From assembly GCA_900550615.1 (NCBI GenBank), contig URSX01000086.1, positions 1 to 6,877 on the forward strand: 6,877 nucleotides of DNA, written 5' to 3'. Under the pieces are notes generated by a model. The model did no database searches. It was not told where the DNA came from and was given only the letters and a program-made list of their open reading frames with translations. Each line of letters opens with the position of its first letter. The first letter of the stretch is position 1. This DNA is from an uncultured Eubacteriales bacterium. GTDB taxonomy: Bacteria > Bacillota > Clostridia > Oscillospirales > Oscillospiraceae. The position numbers and the translations under genes were made by a program. Positions 5,318-6,877 of this stretch are shown one piece after another.

Positions 5318-5346
5318 TCCTCCCTTTACCCAAGGGAGGATTTTTT
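5318..5346 (+). terminator. Strong terminator of yaaL–bofA
   Basis: TCCTCCCTT (5318-5326) pairs perfectly with AAGGGAGGA (5332-5340) around TACCC, followed by six Ts (5341-5346). It lies 33 bases after the bofA stop. The segment before it (5282-5312) is unusually AT-rich. Confidence 0.92.
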
Positions 5347-5424
5347 CGTAGGGCAGATGCCTCTGTCCGTCCTCCGCAGAAACTCCCGATCTGTTCGTAG
5401 AGGCAGGATTCTACCCCGCCCGCC
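5345..5424. repeat. Two degenerate copies of a TTCGTAG palindromic repeat
   Basis: Copy one begins TTCGTAGGGCAGAT (5345-5358) and ends TCTGTCCGTCC (5362-5372). Copy two begins TTCGTAGAGGCAGGAT (5394-5409) and ends CCCCGCCCGCC (5414-5424). They align with two single-base gaps near the start. Copy one folds as GGGCAGA (5351-5357) with TCTGTCC (5362-5368), seven pairs including one G-T. Copy two folds as GGCAGG with CCCGCC, one mismatch. They resemble the short REP-like intergenic repeats (of the CGTAGGGGCG...CGCCCG kind) that I recall from gut Clostridia. Confidence 0.6.
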
Positions 5425-5445
5425 TGTACTGCACCCCTTGTAATG

Positions 5446-5482
5446 TGTCATTGCGAGGGTACCCCGCGCCCGTGGCAATCCG
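5446..5482. repeat. REP-like repeat with GTCATTGCGAGG and GTGGCAATCC ends
   Basis: The segment begins TGTCATTGCGAGGG (5446-5459) and ends CCCGTGGCAATCCG (5469-5482). ATTGC (5450-5454) pairs with GCAAT (5475-5479), and GG (5458-5459) with CC (5470-5471), with mismatches between. The pair of ends is one I recall as a dispersed intergenic palindrome in many bacteria. It lies about 26 bases from the ttcA stop, and may also serve as a 3' hairpin for that transcript. Nothing else is seen between 5425 and 5507. Confidence 0.6.
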
Positions 5483-5507
5483 TATTTTCCTTTTTAATCC
5501 CCCGTCC

Positions 5508-6233
5508 CTACTTCTCCATCTCCTCCAGATTCCACCCATACAGCGGATACCGCTGCATGGCACCGAAGATCTTCTGCCGCAGGTTGGGATACCGCTCCTC
5601 CAGCCGGAGCAGCAGCTCCTTCACCTCCTGGCGGCGGGTGGACCCGTTGGCGGGACAGGGATTCTGCACCACCGGAAGCTGAAGCTTCGCCACCGCCCGG
5701 CGCACCTCGTCCTCGTGGCAGTAGAGCAGAGGCCGTATCTGGGTGATGCCGCTGCGGTCCAGGTACGTCACCGGCTGGAAGCAGCCAATGCGTCCCTCAA
5801 ATAGCAGGTTCATCAGCATGGTCTCCACCGCATCGTCAAAGTGGTGGCCCAGGGCGGTCTTGGAGATGCCCAGGTCATTGAGGGCGGTATTCAGGCTGCC
5901 CCGGCGGAGCTTGGCGCACAGGGAGCAGGGATTTTTCTCCTTTCGCTCCTCAAACACAATCTGATAAACCGGCACGGAAATGCGCGTGTACGGCACCTCC
6001 AGCTCCCGGCACAGGTCCGCCACGGCGTCGAAGCTCATGCCCGGTGTCCCCGTCTCCAGGGTGATGGCATGCACCTGAAAGGGTACCGGGTAAAACCTGC
6101 GCAGCTGTGCCAGGGCTGCAAGGGTCAGAAGACTATCCTTGCCGCCGGACACGCCCACGGCCACGGTCTCCCCGGGGTCGATCATGTGATAGTCCTCCAC
6201 GCAACGGCGCACCAGGCCCAGAATATGCTGCAT
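5508..6233 (-). CDS. ttcA: TtcA-family tRNA 2-thiocytidine biosynthesis protein
   Basis: This 241-residue protein belongs to the TtcA/TilS PP-loop ATPases. TtcA adenylates cytidine 32 of certain tRNAs and replaces its oxygen with sulfur, giving 2-thiocytidine in the anticodon loop. The PP-loop SGGKDS lies at residues 29-34. NPCSLCAKLRRG supplies C103 and C106, and NPCPANG supplies C193, the three cysteines that hold the oxygen-sensitive [4Fe-4S] cluster in TtcA. GHHFDDAVETMLMNLLFEGR (129-148) is the conserved helix after the active-site loop. It is shorter than the E. coli enzyme (about 310 residues), as usual for the Firmicutes group; substrate specificity in that group is largely unproved. 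GGAGGG (6242-6247) eight bases upstream fixes the start. It is divergent from rplM. I could not find a convincing promoter for it. Confidence 0.9.
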   Translation of the reverse strand: MQHILGLVRRCVEDYHMIDPGETVAVGVSGGKDSLLTLAALAQLRRFYPVPFQVHAITLETGTPGMSFDAVADLCRELEVPYTRISVPVYQIVFEERKEKNPCSLCAKLRRGSLNTALNDLGISKTALGHHFDDAVETMLMNLLFEGRIGCFQPVTYLDRSGITQIRPLLYCHEDEVRRAVAKLQLPVVQNPCPANGSTRRQEVKELLLRLEERYPNLRQKIFGAMQRYPLYGWNLEEMEK

Positions 6234-6270
6234 AGGGTCATCCCTCCAAAAATGTAAAATGCAATGTGAG

Positions 6271-6310
6271 AAAACAGAAGATAATCGAAGAAAACAAGAG
6301 ATAATCGCAG
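6271..6310. repeat. 20-base tandem repeat between ttcA and rplM
   Basis: Units 6271-6290 and 6291-6310 are tandem and agree at 17 of 20 positions, sharing AAAACA, then AGATAATCG, then AG at the end. The period is about two turns of the helix. They lie 38-77 bases upstream of the ttcA start and 67-102 bases upstream of the predicted rplM transcript start, in a purine-rich stretch. A pair of binding sites on one face of the DNA is a reasonable guess. Confidence 0.6.
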
Positions 6311-6323
6311 ATGTTGTTGCCGT

Positions 6324-6366
6324 AAATTAATTTCATGTTGACAAGCAACGGATAAAGTGCTATAAA
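6324..6366 (+). promoter_or_regulatory. Strong rplM promoter with AT-rich upstream element
   Basis: TTGACA (6338-6343, perfect) is followed after 17 bases by TATAAA (6361-6366, five of six), with TGC as an extended -10. Just upstream, AAATTAATTT (6324-6333) is a perfect AT palindrome in the place of an UP element. Transcription should start near 6373. This is the best promoter in the window, as expected for a ribosomal protein gene. Confidence 0.85.
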
Positions 6367-6372
6367 TATCTT

Positions 6373-6472
6373 TGCGTGCTGAGCGCATTGGTTTCTGTTT
6401 TCTCTCTCCCGATTTTACCAAGGGAGCACGAAAAAGTAAAGCAATACATTATTATACTGGAGGAAAAACACC
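6373..6472 (+). promoter_or_regulatory. rplM 5' leader, likely L13 autoregulatory structure
   Basis: The leader of about 100 bases can form CGTGCT (6375-6380) with AGCACG (6425-6430), enclosing TTGGT (6388-6392) with ACCAA (6417-6421). Alternatively CTCCC (6406-6410) pairs with GGGAG (6422-6426), which breaks the outer helix and leaves ACCAA in a loop. The outer helix closes at the very 5' end of the predicted transcript. No T-run follows, so control at translation is more likely than at termination. L13 leaders are a known RNA class in Firmicutes; membership is inferred from position and design. Confidence 0.55.
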
Positions 6473-6877
6473 ATGTCCACTTTTATGGCAAACAAGGGCA
6501 ACATCGTCCGCAAGTGGTACGTCGTTGATGCCGCCGGCAAGCCCCTGGGCAAGACCGCCGTCATCGTGGCCGACCTGCTGCGCGGCAAGGGCAAGCCCAC
6601 CTATACTCCCCACGCCGACTGCGGCGACAACGTCATCGTCATCAACGCCGGCAAGGCCATCCTCACCGGCAACAAGATGGAGCAGAAGTACTATCGCACC
6701 CACTCCGGCTGGGTGGGCGGCCTGAAGGAGACCAAGTACCGCATCCTCATGCAGGAAAAGCCCGAGGTGGCCGTCCGTGTGGCCGTGCGCGGCATGATGC
6801 CCCGCAACATCGTCACCAAGGACTCTCTGAAGCGTCTTCACATTTATGCCGGTGAGCAGCATGAGCATCAGGCTCAG
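6473..6877 (+). CDS. rplM: Ribosomal protein L13 (uL13), 3' end outside the window
   Basis: The 135 codons visible encode L13, a 50S subunit protein that binds 23S rRNA early in assembly. The start MSTFMANKGN and RKWYVVDAAGKPLGKTA (residues 13-29), VINAGKAILTGNKMEQKYY, HSGWVGGLKE and RGMMPRN are all family landmarks in the right order. The ATG at 6473 lies nine bases after GGAGG (6459-6463); a second Met at residue 5 has no ribosome binding site of its own. L13 is about 142-150 residues, so roughly 7-15 codons and the stop are missing to the right. In most bacteria rpsI (S9) follows in the same operon. The gene has a strong promoter and a structured leader. The HSGWVGG variant, where many bacteria have HSGYPGG, is a mild lineage trait. 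Confidence 0.97.
   Translation, partial: MSTFMANKGNIVRKWYVVDAAGKPLGKTAVIVADLLRGKGKPTYTPHADCGDNVIVINAGKAILTGNKMEQKYYRTHSGWVGGLKETKYRILMQEKPEVAVRVAVRGMMPRNIVTKDSLKRLHIYAGEQHEHQAQ

Noticed and set aside
5345..5482. Repeat cluster considered as a CRISPR array.
   Set aside because: Only two degenerate copies of one unit and one of another, no regular spacers and no cas genes.
6454..6459. TATACT just before the rplM ribosome binding site as a second promoter.
   Set aside because: No -35 at 16-18 bases and transcription would begin at or beyond the ribosome binding site.

Overview
The window looks like the chromosome of a Gram-positive, spore-forming-lineage Clostridia (Oscillospiraceae-like), an inference from four things: GC-rich coding sequence with strong GGAGG-type ribosome binding sites before nearly every gene, a YaaL–BofA pair, an L13 start reading MSTFMANKGN, and short degenerate REP-like repeats between genes. 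Species cannot be fixed from the sequence alone. There is no transposase, CRISPR array, tRNA or rRNA gene, and no gene-free stretch longer than about 240 bases.

Left part (1-2917): two regulator modules. A LysR-type regulator (207-1100, minus) diverges from an 84-residue zinc-ribbon protein (1237-1491, plus). The region between them carries recognisable promoters for both and a dyad AAACAT-N11-ATGTTT with the T-N11-A geometry of LysR boxes. The zinc-ribbon gene and a TetR-type regulator (1586-2191, minus) converge on one strong bidirectional hairpin. The TetR gene diverges from a DUF5662-type protein (2372-2917, plus) whose histidine pattern resembles a metal-binding HD fold.

Middle (3040-5285): a stand-alone radical SAM enzyme of unknown substrate (plus) is followed by three successive hairpins and an AT-rich duplicated segment. 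Then come tadA (minus, tRNA A34 deaminase) and, divergent from it, the overlapping pair yaaL–bofA (plus). In Bacillus subtilis tadA (yaaJ), dnaX, yaaK, recR, yaaL and bofA form one cluster. Here the two ends of that cluster are neighbours, the middle is missing and tadA points the other way.

Right part (5286-6877): a very clear terminator runs straight into two degenerate copies of a TTCGTAG-type palindromic repeat and one ATTGC/GCAAT repeat. Then comes a TtcA-family tRNA 2-thiocytidine enzyme (minus), a 20-base tandem repeat, and a near-consensus promoter driving rplM (L13), which runs off the window a few codons before its expected end. The leader of rplM has two competing pairings, suggesting r-protein autoregulation.

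The genes are mostly single units with their own signals. The shared themes are anticodon-loop tRNA modification (TadA, TtcA) with translation (L13), and locally controlled regulator/target pairs. I see no convincing new multi-gene system. The best leads are regulatory sites (LysR box, L13 leader, tandem repeats), the broken-up recR/bofA cluster, and the unassigned radical SAM and DUF5662 proteins.
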